NCBI RefSeq assembly: GCF_024323335.1 | Contig: NC_066584.1 | Coordinates: forward strand, 427,947,319-428,011,318 | Direction of reading: 5' to 3' | From: Lathyrus oleraceus | Lineage: Eukaryota > Streptophyta > Magnoliopsida > Fabales > Fabaceae | DNA length: 64,000 bases | In this document: positions 55,179-64,000 of the stretch, piece by piece | Position numbering within the stretch: the first letter of the stretch is position 1 | Layout: each line of letters begins with the position of its first letter | Made by a program: the position numbers and the translations under genes | The notes under the pieces: generated by a model | The model's database searches: none | What the model saw: the letters and a program-made list of their open reading frames with translations, nothing else | What the model was told of the DNA's origin: nothing

Positions 55179-56540
55179 TTGCATTCATGCATATTAACCC
55201 ATTTGCTGTTTTGTAGGTGTCAACCGGTGCGCATAGCTTGTTTGCTCAGATATCCTGCTAGGGGCAACAAATCCGAACTGATGGGTCCTCCAAACGCCGA
55301 CATCCTTGAGCTGAAAGAGATGGTGAGGGATTTGTTCAGTATTGTGCAAGGGCTTGCCTTGGGGCAGAAAGCCATGGCCGAGAGATTAGAAAGGATTGAG
55401 GGCTGGATGATCAAGGAGAAAGTTCAGGAAAAGGCTCCGTCATCTGAAGTAACAAATCCCTCTGGCTCTGCGGGGAAGAAATCCCTTGACAATGGTCAGC
55501 CCAAGAAGAAGGTTGAATCAAGTGGTGCGCAGACTAAAAGAGAATGCAGTAAGGATCGTTACCACCCTTATGCTGCCACCGTAACCATTCCTGTTGGCGA
55601 TTCATCTGCACCACAGCGGCAACAGTCACCTCAACAGAGGACACAAAGAGCAGTGGGCCAAGTGAGAAGGAGGACGACAGATCGTCATTTCAATAAGCCG
55701 CCCGTGACATATGCTGTTCTGTTTAAGAAATTGATGGATCTTGGGTTGGTGCAGCCGAGGATATTGGTTCCAGGGAAACCAGATCAGAGGGTTGCCAGTT
55801 ATGATGAGAATGTCAGGTGTGAGTTCCACGTTGGGGCACCCGGACATCATGTTGAGGATTGCAAAGCTTTTAAGCATGTGGTCCAGGACTTGGTGGATTC
55901 TAAGGCAATCAGCTTTGCACCGATGGCAGATGATAGTGCTAACCCCGTGCCAAGGCATGGTCCTGTAAAAGCGAAAATGATGTCGGAGGACAAGAAAGGG
56001 ATAAAGGGGACTGAGAAGGATCAGTTAAGAATGCCAATGTCTGTGGTCCCAAAACATCCAACAAAAAGTGGAGCTTTCCCTCGTGTTGATGATTGTTGTG
56101 CCGCTATCGCTACAAAAGAGTGTGTAGTAATTGGGGAAACGGTCCAGAGAATGATGAAAGCAGAAATGGATGATGTAAGACGTAAAGCACCCAGTCTAGC
56201 AGCTGAAACCGTCAAGGTGGAAAATGCTATTGGTGTTGAGAAAGAGAAAAAGCTGTCCATTTCTTCTTACAAGCAGGCATTGGAAGTGGTGAGAAATGGA
56301 GGGATCCCAGGCTGGGGACAGATCATGGGCATTGTGGTAAAGTCGGACATGTTTGGGATTGGTTATCAGCCAGATCAAGGGTCGTCTGGACAAAATAGAG
56401 GACGTCGTCCGTCGTTCACCTTTGTCAGCACCGGAATGCTAGATTCAGATCACGCCTATGCAGTGGGTAAAGAAACTGACAGTGACTGGGAGATTGATCA
56501 ATGGATAAAATCGTGCGTACCAGGAAGCTGGAAGGCTTAA
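55179..56540 (+). CDS. Gag remnant fused to protease-RT linker of element 3 (453 aa)
   Basis: Same protein as in element 1 with about four amino-acid differences (Lys/Gln and Val/Ala near residue 66-68, Glu/Lys near 276, Ala/Thr near 417). It keeps the zinc-knuckle-like C-x2-H-x5-H-x4-C and the GWGQI/FGIGYQP linker, and lacks the capsid and protease cores. The frame is intact in both copies although all other coding parts are broken. Confidence 0.75.
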   Translation: MHSCILTHLLFCRCQPVRIACLLRYPARGNKSELMGPPNADILELKEMVRDLFSIVQGLALGQKAMAERLERIEGWMIKEKVQEKAPSSEVTNPSGSAGKKSLDNGQPKKKVESSGAQTKRECSKDRYHPYAATVTIPVGDSSAPQRQQSPQQRTQRAVGQVRRRTTDRHFNKPPVTYAVLFKKLMDLGLVQPRILVPGKPDQRVASYDENVRCEFHVGAPGHHVEDCKAFKHVVQDLVDSKAISFAPMADDSANPVPRHGPVKAKMMSEDKKGIKGTEKDQLRMPMSVVPKHPTKSGAFPRVDDCCAAIATKECVVIGETVQRMMKAEMDDVRRKAPSLAAETVKVENAIGVEKEKKLSISSYKQALEVVRNGGIPGWGQIMGIVVKSDMFGIGYQPDQGSSGQNRGRRPSFTFVSTGMLDSDHAYAVGKETDSDWEIDQWIKSCVPGSWKA

Positions 56541-57406
56541 CAAGATTAGCACTGTCACTCGTCCGGAAGAGTAATGATTTTCTGTTTTGATTTTATCTGC
56601 ATGAAAGCCATACGTGTTGCCCGACACGTAATGGTTCATTGTAAGGGCCACCTCATGTTCATAATTTGCATTTTTTGCATCATTAATAAATGGATGTTTT
56701 TCAGTCAAAAAGCGGTGTTCCCTGTTTTTCATTTATTTTTGCAGTTTAAAAACAAATAAAAATGGCAATGTTTGTTTTCATTTTTCGTTTTTTGATTTGT
56801 CTCGTCCCAACTTCAAAAATAATTCTCCGGATCTCGTTGATGACAATTGGGTTACCCCTCATATGACTTCGACAAACCGATCTATCTTGCTGAAGAAGGA
56901 GGCGGAGAAGATTGTGATCTGCTGGAATTAGCCAGGTTGTTTAAACAAGAGGAGAAGGTGATTCAGCCGCACGTGAAGCGGGTTGAGATTGTTGTGCCAA
57001 CCGCCGAGGTCAGGAAGTAAAAATTGGAGCCGCTTCAGAGGCAAGTCGAGAGCAGAATGGTAGCCTTGTTGAAAGAGCATGTGGATGCTTCGCCTGGTCA
57101 TGTCAGGATATGCCGGGTCGGATATCGGTGTCGTTGTACACAAGCTACCATGGAAAGAAGACTGTCCTCCAGAGAAGCAGAACGCCGGTGCTACTTATCA
57201 GAGAGCCATGGTGACTTTGTTTCGTGATATGATTCATCGTGGAATCAATTGCTATGTTGATGACATGATAGCAAAGTCCCAAACAGAAGAGGGGCATCTG
57301 GTGGAGATAATTCAAACTGAGGTTGAATTCAGATAAGTGCACTATCAGAGTGCGATCCGGTAAGATGTTGGGGTTCATCGTAAGGGAGGAATCGAGGTTC
57401 ATCCTG

Positions 57407-57445
<39 letters not shown>

Positions 57446-58239
57446 AACAATAAGAGAATGCCTGAACCGAGAAGAAAGAAAGAGGTGCGTGGTTTCTTAG
57501 AAAGATTGAACTACTGTCATGGTTCACATCTCATCTAACAGCCATGTGGGAACCCATTCAAGAAAAAAAATCAAACGGTCAGGTGAAATAATGATTGCCC
57601 AGGGGCATGGAAAGAATAAAAGAAAAGTGGCAGGAACCTCTGATTCCGATGTCTCCTGTGGAAAGAGCAATTGTCAATCTGTACTTGACGGCCTTCGAGG
57701 GGTCTACGAGGTGTATTGGGTCAGCATGACAAGTCTTGTCGAAAAGAGCGTGCAATTTACCTTAGCAAAAAGTTTACCGACTGTGAAACAATACATTCAC
57801 TGTTCGAGAAAACTTGATGTACTTTGGCATAGGCTGCTCGCCGACTGAGACAGTATATGCTGATTCATGCCACTTTGTGGATTTCCGAGATGGATCCGAT
57901 CAAGTATGGGTTTGAGGATCCAGCATCGACCGGACGGGTTGCGGAAGAGCAAAAGAATGTTGACTGATTTGTGACACTCTCAGAAAGCAATCAAGGGGTG
58001 TATTGTCTGATTACATCGCTCCGCAACCCGTGGAGGATAATCAACCGATGAAGTTCGAGTTCCCTGATGAGGACATCTCGAGGTGCTCTGATCGAAAGAT
58101 TGAGAGTAACCGATCCTGGAGGAGGGGCCTGACCCCGAATCCGAACGGATTCTGATGTCTGATGGGGAGGTTAAGGTGAATAAGCTTTTGTTGCCTGGAT
58201 AACGCTTGAAGGCACCGACGGTGTGACTGAGTAGGAAGC
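56541..58239 (+). pseudogene. Spacer and RT/RNase H debris of element 3
   Basis: Intron-like spacer to about 56880. RT piece 57079-57336 has the same KQ/NAGAT deletion junction (57180/57181) and an intact YVDD (about 57253-57264). There is a poly-A run of about 34 (57410-57443), then RNase H and connection scraps. From about 58030 similarity to element 1 drops visibly. Confidence 0.82.
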
Positions 58240-58641
58240 TTGTATCCTGGGTATCGATCTCCGGTGCGTACATCTACTGGGGCAACTCCTTTCTCATTGG
58301 TGTATGGGATGGAGGCTGTATTGCCTGTTGAGGTTCAGATTCCCTCTTTGAGAGTCCTGAGGGACGTGAAATTGCGAGAGGCTGAATGGGTAAAGACCCG
58401 GTACGAAGAGTTGAGCCTGATTGAAGAGAAAAGGCTAGCAGCCATCTGTCATGGGCAGTTATACCAGCAAAGGATGAAGCGTGCTTTTGACAGAAAAGTA
58501 CGACCTCGGGTATATCACGTGGGTGATATGGTGCTGAAAAGGATCCTTCCTCCTCAAAACGATCGAAGGGGCAAATGGACACTCAGTCATGAATCCCCAG
58601 CATGGTCAAGAAGGTTTTCTCTGGTGGAGCCTTGTTGTTAA
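58240..58641 (+). pseudogene. Integrase C-terminal remnant of element 3, frameshifted
   Basis: Reads TSTGATPFSLVYGMEAVLP to VYHVGDMVLKRILPP, then diverges: the GKWT that normally opens the GPY/F-like module is followed by altered sequence and a frameshift near 58590, ending early. The downstream part of the module survives in another frame (about 58600-58700). Confidence 0.82.
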
Positions 58642-58717
58642 CGACCATGGATGGCGAAGATTTTCCATCCCCTGTGAATGCGGACGCAGTTAAAAAATAC
58701 TTCGTATAATTGACCCG

Positions 58718-58904
58718 CTGGACGAAAAGAGTAAAATAGTCCAGGCAAAAATGGGCATCCCGGCGAACCAAAAACAGAAAAAAGGTTCGGGCAAAAATTA
58801 GGGATAAAAATGAAAAATGTATACCCGGCGAGTCGAAAACCTGAAAAGGCGACTTGGGCAAAAAAGGGTATCCCGGTGGACTGAAAACCCGAAAGGGCGG
58901 TCCA
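58718..58904 (+). other. Four-hairpin array of element 3
   Basis: CTGGAC/GTCCAG 58718-58744, CGAACC/GGTTCG 58764-58789, AGTCG/CGACT 58831-58854 (an A-to-G change beside it leaves a G-U pair) and TGGACTG/CGGTCCA 58877-58904. Same order, spacing and linkers as in element 1. Confidence 0.75.
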
Positions 58905-60038
58905 GGCAAAAGAGGGAGTGAAACGAACAACTGCGTCCAGCATGATCGTTTTCGCTTTGGTTAAAGCATCATGGATAATACCCGGTAGGGATCAGTCGGA
59001 ATCGTCTTGTTCAGAAGGCAGAAAGCATGGAGAGTCTGAGGACATATGGGGTGTAACCGAGTTGGAACTCGATGAGATCACGGGTTTCACATTGCCATTA
59101 GGATAGATTTTTCCTTTTGAGCGCAATTACCTCTTTTCAGGAATTGCTTCCTTTGTATTGCTCAATTTGAGCCACACTTTTCCAATCAATAAAATGCACA
59201 TTCGGTCAAATAATTTTGTTTTTGTTTTTCATTACCGCTTTGATTGCAAAAACGTCCGATTATTTTGATAAAGAATCTTTGCATTTTAAAACATACAGGT
59301 TTCCTTCCAATGCATGTTTATAAGATTGAAAATTTGAAATCTTATTTGGAAGGTTGAGTGACCCAAGTGTTGAAATCTTGACACGCCTGGGGCACGGTTT
59401 TATCTGATGGTCTGTTTTGCAGGAACTGTTGGATATTTTCACTCACTTGCAGGTTGTGATGTGGAAGCTTTGTAACAAGATTCCCAGAGAGTTGGCTCAG
59501 GAATGAAAGAAATGGCGAAGACGTTGGGACGTACGACGATCCTTGGTGGTAACCAAGAAGACTCTTCAAAATCAGAAGATTGAAAAGTCTGTAAAATTCC
59601 CCGCAGAGTCCAATCAGGAACGAATGGGTAGAGAAGCGATGAGCGACGTTGAGACGTCCGACGACCTTTGAAATTAACCAAGAAGACTCTTCAAAGTCGA
59701 AAGGTTGAAATTTCTGTATAACTCCCAGGAGTACGTTTCCGTCAAGCGCGGAGCGATTTGGAATACAAGATGATGGAGCAGAAAAGGTCCAGACGAGTCT
59801 GGGAATTCTCAAAAGTGGAAAGCCGATGCGAGTATTGGAGGTGGATACCATGGTTCGATGAGTCGACGGGTGTTCTGTACCTACTTTTCTCATGTCCCAG
59901 CTAGGTCCCCGAGCAGAATTATAGGACTAGCTCCCCCAGCAGATCCAAGGTCTGTGAATTCCCCAGCCGAGTTAAGATGGTTATCCCCGGCAGGTTTACA
60001 ACGATGTTTCCTCAGCAGCCAGGTCTGAAGGTTGCTAT
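58905..60038 (+). other. 3' UTR of element 3, part 1
   Basis: Non-coding counterpart of 11021-12150. It includes the conserved 62-aa ORF (58918-59106) of doubtful coding status, an AT-rich stretch (59107-59340) and the first PBS-complement-like motifs (from about 59900). Confidence 0.5.
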
Positions 60039-60307
60039 TCCCCGAGTGGAGCGGGTCTTTTTCAAAGAAATATATCTCCAGCAGTTCCCCGAGCGGAGCG
60101 GGTCTTTTTCAATGAAATATATCTCCAGCAGTTCCCCGAGTGGAGCGGGTTCAAAGAAATATATCTCCAGCAGTTCCCCGAGCGGAGCGGGTCTTTTTCA
60201 ATGAAATATATCTCCAGCAGTTCCCCGAGTGGAGCGGGTTCAAAGAAATATATCTCCAGCAGTTCCCCGAGCGGAGCGGGTTTCAATGAAATATATCTCC
60301 AGCAGTG
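60039..60307 (+). repeat. 47/42-bp minisatellite of element 3, six units
   Basis: Units start at 60039, 60086, 60133, 60175, 60222 and 60264 (47, 47, 42, 47, 42 bp spacing). Variant bases (GAGCGGAGCGGG, CAATGAAATA) alternate with the standard ones. Embedded in the ~26-bp PBS-complement tract, which continues to about 60770. Confidence 0.92.
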
Positions 60308-61166
60308 TTCATCCTACCAGTGGATTGAACAAGTTCCCGTAGTGGACGAATTTCTGCATCCCCAGCTGTGATGATTCTACCTATGGATTGCATGGGTTGT
60401 CCCAGCGGAGTAGTATGCGGTTTCCTAGCAGGGTCAGGATGGTTATCCCCAGCAGGTTTCAGATCGATGCTTTCCCAGTCGTCACGACTGGAGGTTGCTG
60501 TTTCCCCAGTGAAGTCAACGGGTATCTGTGAGGGTTTTCCCGAAGCGGAGTCAGGATTGATATCCCCAGCAAGTCGAAGATTGTTGTATCCCCACAGAAT
60601 GGTGGTGGTGCTTATCCCCAGCAGTTTCTCGAGTGAATTGGGTGCAAAGGAGGTTCTTCCCAGCAAGGGTTGCCTTATTCCCAGCAGCAGTGCTATTCCC
60701 CAGCAGGTTGGAGTTGGAGCAATGGCGAGTTCCTCAGCAGAGTGTCTCGTGCTTCCCAGAAGAGTCCCTTGAGGGGGATATTTCTTTTTATGCATTCATC
60801 ATGTAAATAAGCATATCATATTGCATAGAAAAATAAATAATCGCGTAGCATTTCCATAATTATGGAGCATTACGCAGAAAAATCAATCATGCATCATTGC
60901 AAGCATAGGCTAATCTCAAGTCGTGGTTACCGTTTGAGATATGGTTCTGCCAGTGGGTGAAGATGCAACTCGAGCCGTGATTACCGTTTGAGGAGTGGTT
61001 TCACTGGTTGGAAGATCAACATCAGCATTGCAAGCATCAGTTACTCGGGCCGTGGTTACCGCTTGAGATTTGTTGTACCCCAGTAGTGCGATACTGGAGG
61101 AGCTTTTCCGTCGGACAGAGATGGAAATAAAATCAGAAGATGTTACTTGGATAAGTTCAACATCGT
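60308..61166 (+). repeat. PBS-complement repeats and diverged 91-bp copies of element 3
   Basis: To about 60770, repeated (T)CCCCAGCAG(A/G)-like motifs (for example near 60437, 60565, 60617, 60698 and 60732). Then a short AT-rich block and older GCCGTGGTTACCG copies leading into the 91-bp array. Confidence 0.65.
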
Positions 61167-61710
61167 GACGCGATCAGCGCGATTCAAGCCGTGGATACCG
61201 CTTGATATTTGGTTTCACCGGATGGTGAAGATGTTACTTGGATAAGTTCAACATCGTGACGCGATCAGCGCGATTCAAGCCGTGGATACCGCTTGATATT
61301 TGGTTTCACCGGATGGTGAAGATGTTACTTGGATAAGTTCAACATCGTGACGCGATCAGCGCAATTCAAGCCGTGGATACCGCTTGATATTTGGTTTCAC
61401 CGGATGGTGAAGATGTTACTTGGATAAGTTCAACATCGTGACGCGATCAGCGCAATTCAAGCCGTGGGTACAGCTTGATATTTGGTTTCACCGGATGGTG
61501 AAGATGTTACTTGGATAAGCTCAACATCGTGACGCGATCAGCGCGATTCAAGCCGTGGATACCGCTTGATATTTGGTTTCACCGGATGGTGAAGATGTTA
61601 CTTGGATAAGCTCAACATCATGACGCGATCAGCGCGATTCAAGCCGTGGTTACCGCTTGAAGGTTTGGTTTCATCAAATGGTGAAGATGTTACTCTGAGG
61701 GGTTTAGCAT
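61167..61710 (+). repeat. 91-bp tandem array of element 3 (five units plus a diverged sixth)
   Basis: Unit starts 61167, 61258, 61349, 61440, 61531 and 61622, exactly 91 bp apart. Only one unit has the GTGGGTACAGCTTG variant, so the dimer pattern of element 1 is not established here. Confidence 0.93.
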
Positions 61711-62697
61711 CAGGACGTCAGATCAGCAATGTTCCCCAGTAGTGCGATATTGGAGGAAATGTTTCCGTCGGGCAGAGATGGAAATAAAATTAGAGGACGT
61801 TACGCGATTAGCGCGATTCCGGGGTTCAAATGGAGAAAAGGAAGTGTTGCGGCATTTTCTGGGGTTCAAATGAAGATGGAGTTGAAGATTGTATCCGGGA
61901 TGAGGTCCTTAGGAGCGTCTTCTGTTCATGTGTCACCTTAGGCTTTGGCGGATGCCAATGGAGGTCGTTATAGGTGTCTTCTGAGGAAGAGATACACATG
62001 CTACCTTCCTTTGAGAAGGTTTACCCTCTGACATGTCGCCCTCAGAGTGGTTGGGTGTTATTTCCGACGTTGCCAGCGGAATTATCACGAGAGATTGGAG
62101 AAACGGAAATGTGGATACATTTTCTGGAGATGGGGTTCAAATGGAGAAAAGGAAATGTGAATACATTTTCTGGAGACGGGGTTCAAATGGAGAAAGGGAG
62201 ATGTTGCGACATTTTCTGGAGAATGGGGTTCATTCTGGCGATCGAGAGTTATCGTCAGGCGACTGGGGTTCAAAACGGAGAATGGGGTCCATTTATTTTG
62301 GCAAAAAGGAGTGCTGAGGCATTTTCCGGGGTTCAAATGCAGAGGTCCAAGGATCGTTTGCGCGAAAAAATTTCGGGGTTCAAGAAAATAAGAAAAAGAA
62401 GTAGAGAAACTTTCGGGGTTCAAGAAAAAGAAAAAGAGAAAAGAAGAGTTGATAATCCCGCGTGGATGTGTGGTGTTCAGACCATGGTTATCCCTGAGTT
62501 ACCATTTATTTTGGTATCCAGGTTGACGTTTGTCGAACTTGTTTCTTCGCCGATGCTGACAGGCGCTGTTAATTATATCCCATCAGAGTGCAAATTGTTC
62601 GTCTGTTTCTTGGTATTCAATCACTCTTCATCCTGATCATCCGAAAGCCGAGGCTATTTCGTATCGACAGGTTCACAGTGGATTGAATAGGGGCAGC
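61711..62697 (+). other. End of 3' UTR of element 3 with ~50-bp repeats and polypurine tract
   Basis: Repeated GGGGTTCAAATGGAGAAA(A/G)G blocks with ACATTTTCTGGAGA between them (about 61830-62235) replace the GGAGTTCAGACCGAA repeats of element 1. A 220-aa ORF across 61974-62636 comes from these purine-rich repeats and is not considered a gene. Ends GGATTGAATAGGGGCAGC before the LTR. Confidence 0.65.
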
Positions 62698-64000
62698 TGT
62701 AACACCTCAAAATTTGCCCTCCTCTCTTGGGACTAGCATTATCATATTGCATACATTTTTAGGTCATTAGGCATTTCATGTTGCATATCATATGGTTACA
62801 TTGTGCAAGCCATCTTCCCAAGTCTTGATCAGGAGATGAGGAAGTCAAAGGTGCAAGCCAGGGTTTTATTGATTGATCATGGGCCATCTGAGGATTGGGC
62901 TGTGAATCAGGGTTTCATGATTCTCAAAGGATATTGGTCTTCACTTTGATTGCAATGATACATCATCATCATCATGGTTTGGTGTCATCAGGAGATTGAA
63001 GAAGATTCCTTGAGATTAGGGTTTTGACCACTGGTCAACCCTAATCAGTTGTATTGGGCCAATCAGGGCATAATCAGAAGATGAGGTTTGTGATGGAGAT
63101 GAGGATCATTTTGTGATTATATTGTGCTTATTGATGCTAGGGTTGCACCCTTGAGCCATTTCAGTTGAAGATTGGGGCTTAATTTGACCTATGCATTGCC
63201 AATTTCATCTATCAGTTGAAAAGTCAACTGTGGTCAACTGTACATGATCTGATGGATTTGGAGGTGGAAATGAGTTGGATACACTTCATTCATGTTGGAA
63301 CAAGTGTTATATGACATCTCAAAGCTTAAGAATGAAGAAAATCAAGTCAGGACAAAAACTGCCAAAAATAGAAAGTGACTTGTAATGGAAGTTTCCAAAA
63401 ATGGAAAGTTTTGGACCTCAAAGCCACGTGTCCAAGGAAGCTTCAAAGGAAAATTTGTTCAACATGAAAGTTGTAGATCTTGTTCTCACCTTTCCAAAAA
63501 GTCCAAGAACTTGAAAATCCAATGTATGGTTGGAAAGTTATGGCTCAGTGAAATTCAAAAATGACCCGTAATCAGGAGGCCATAATTTCCACATACTTTG
63601 TCCAAATTGCAAGTTCTTTATATGCACAAACTCCATTTAACATGTACTTTGAGGGTGCATAATTGGATTTTCCCAAAAGTGGCCAAGGCAAAAAGTCACT
63701 TTTCAACTGGACAGCTGAATTGGACCAGGGGCAAAATTGTCCAACTCTCAAAATAATTGGAATTTTTGAATGGGACTTTTTCCAACACCTCAGGAATGGC
63801 ATTTTGAGCTTGTTTGAATCATCACTTTGTGGCCAAAGCATATGGTTTGAGTTTTGGTTTGAAAAATGAAATGGTGAAAATTGGACATTTTGCATTCACA
63901 TGTGAATTTGAGAATGGAGCAACCAATAAGCATGGGACAAGTTTCTATGGTTCACATGTGTCATTTGGAGATTGCATGAGCTGTCAAAACAGCTGGCATG
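62698..64000 (+). repeat. 3' LTR of element 3 (first 1.3 kb, cut by the window edge)
   Basis: Starts TGTAACACC and is, as far as I can read, identical to the first 1.3 kb of 48976-54021 at a constant offset of 13,722. Confidence 0.92.

Larger units (their letters stand above)
48976..64000 (+). mobile_element. Element 3: non-autonomous Ogre-type element, running off the right edge
   Basis: 5' LTR 48976-54021 (5,046 bp), PBS 54024-54041, internal region to 62697, 3' LTR from 62698. The visible 1.3 kb of 3' LTR looks identical to the 5' LTR, so insertion was very recent. The part from the PBS to about 58020 is nearly identical to element 1, including the 453-aa ORF, the RT deletion and the absence of ORF1, while its LTRs are a clearly different variant. 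Left target duplication is probably CTATG. Confidence 0.92.

Noticed and set aside
61974..62636. 220-aa plus-strand ORF in the 3' UTR of element 3
   Set aside because: Built of purine-rich non-coding repeats just before the LTR, with no counterpart in element 1.

Overview
This window is plant nuclear DNA made almost wholly of nested retrotransposons; I see no ordinary host gene. The dominant component is three copies plus one solo LTR of a Ty3/gypsy element of the Tat/Ogre type. The evidence is LTRs of about 5 kb starting TGTAACACC, a PBS matching tRNA-Arg (TGGCGACTCTGCTGGGGA), an extra ORF upstream of gag in one copy, and a tandem-repeat-rich 3' untranslated region. Ogre abundance of this kind points to a legume, most likely tribe Fabeae (pea, vetch, lentil relatives); the species cannot be fixed from the sequence.

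Layout. 1-1162 and about 20681-21960 are two halves of one minus-strand LINE, split by element 1 (plus strand, 1163-20680). 21961-27792 is older, degraded DNA: an unassigned stretch, a minus-strand Ty3/gypsy gag-protease remnant with PBS and partial LTR, and two Stowaway-like MITE ends. 27793-29680 is the 5' part (LTR, PBS, gag) of another plus-strand Ty3/gypsy element, cut by element 2. Element 2 (minus strand) starts at 29681; its 3' LTR is interrupted by a solo LTR (30639-35598) flanked by the 5-bp duplication CAAAG, and its 5' LTR is interrupted at 48975 by element 3 (plus strand, 48976 to beyond 64000).

All three Ogre copies are internally deleted. They lack the Gag capsid core, protease, most of the reverse transcriptase fingers/palm and the integrase catalytic core, and they share the same in-frame RT deletion junction. 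Elements 1 and 3 have also lost ORF1. Their LTR pairs are nonetheless nearly identical, so this is a recently active non-autonomous lineage that must have been moved by proteins from other copies. The features that persist are cis RNA/DNA signals: a covarying hairpin array in the last ~700 bp of every LTR (including a tRNA T-arm-like hairpin), a four-hairpin array just after the integrase remnant, and a 3' UTR holding many degenerate ~26-bp copies of a sequence complementary to the element's own PBS, followed by a 91-bp satellite-like array.
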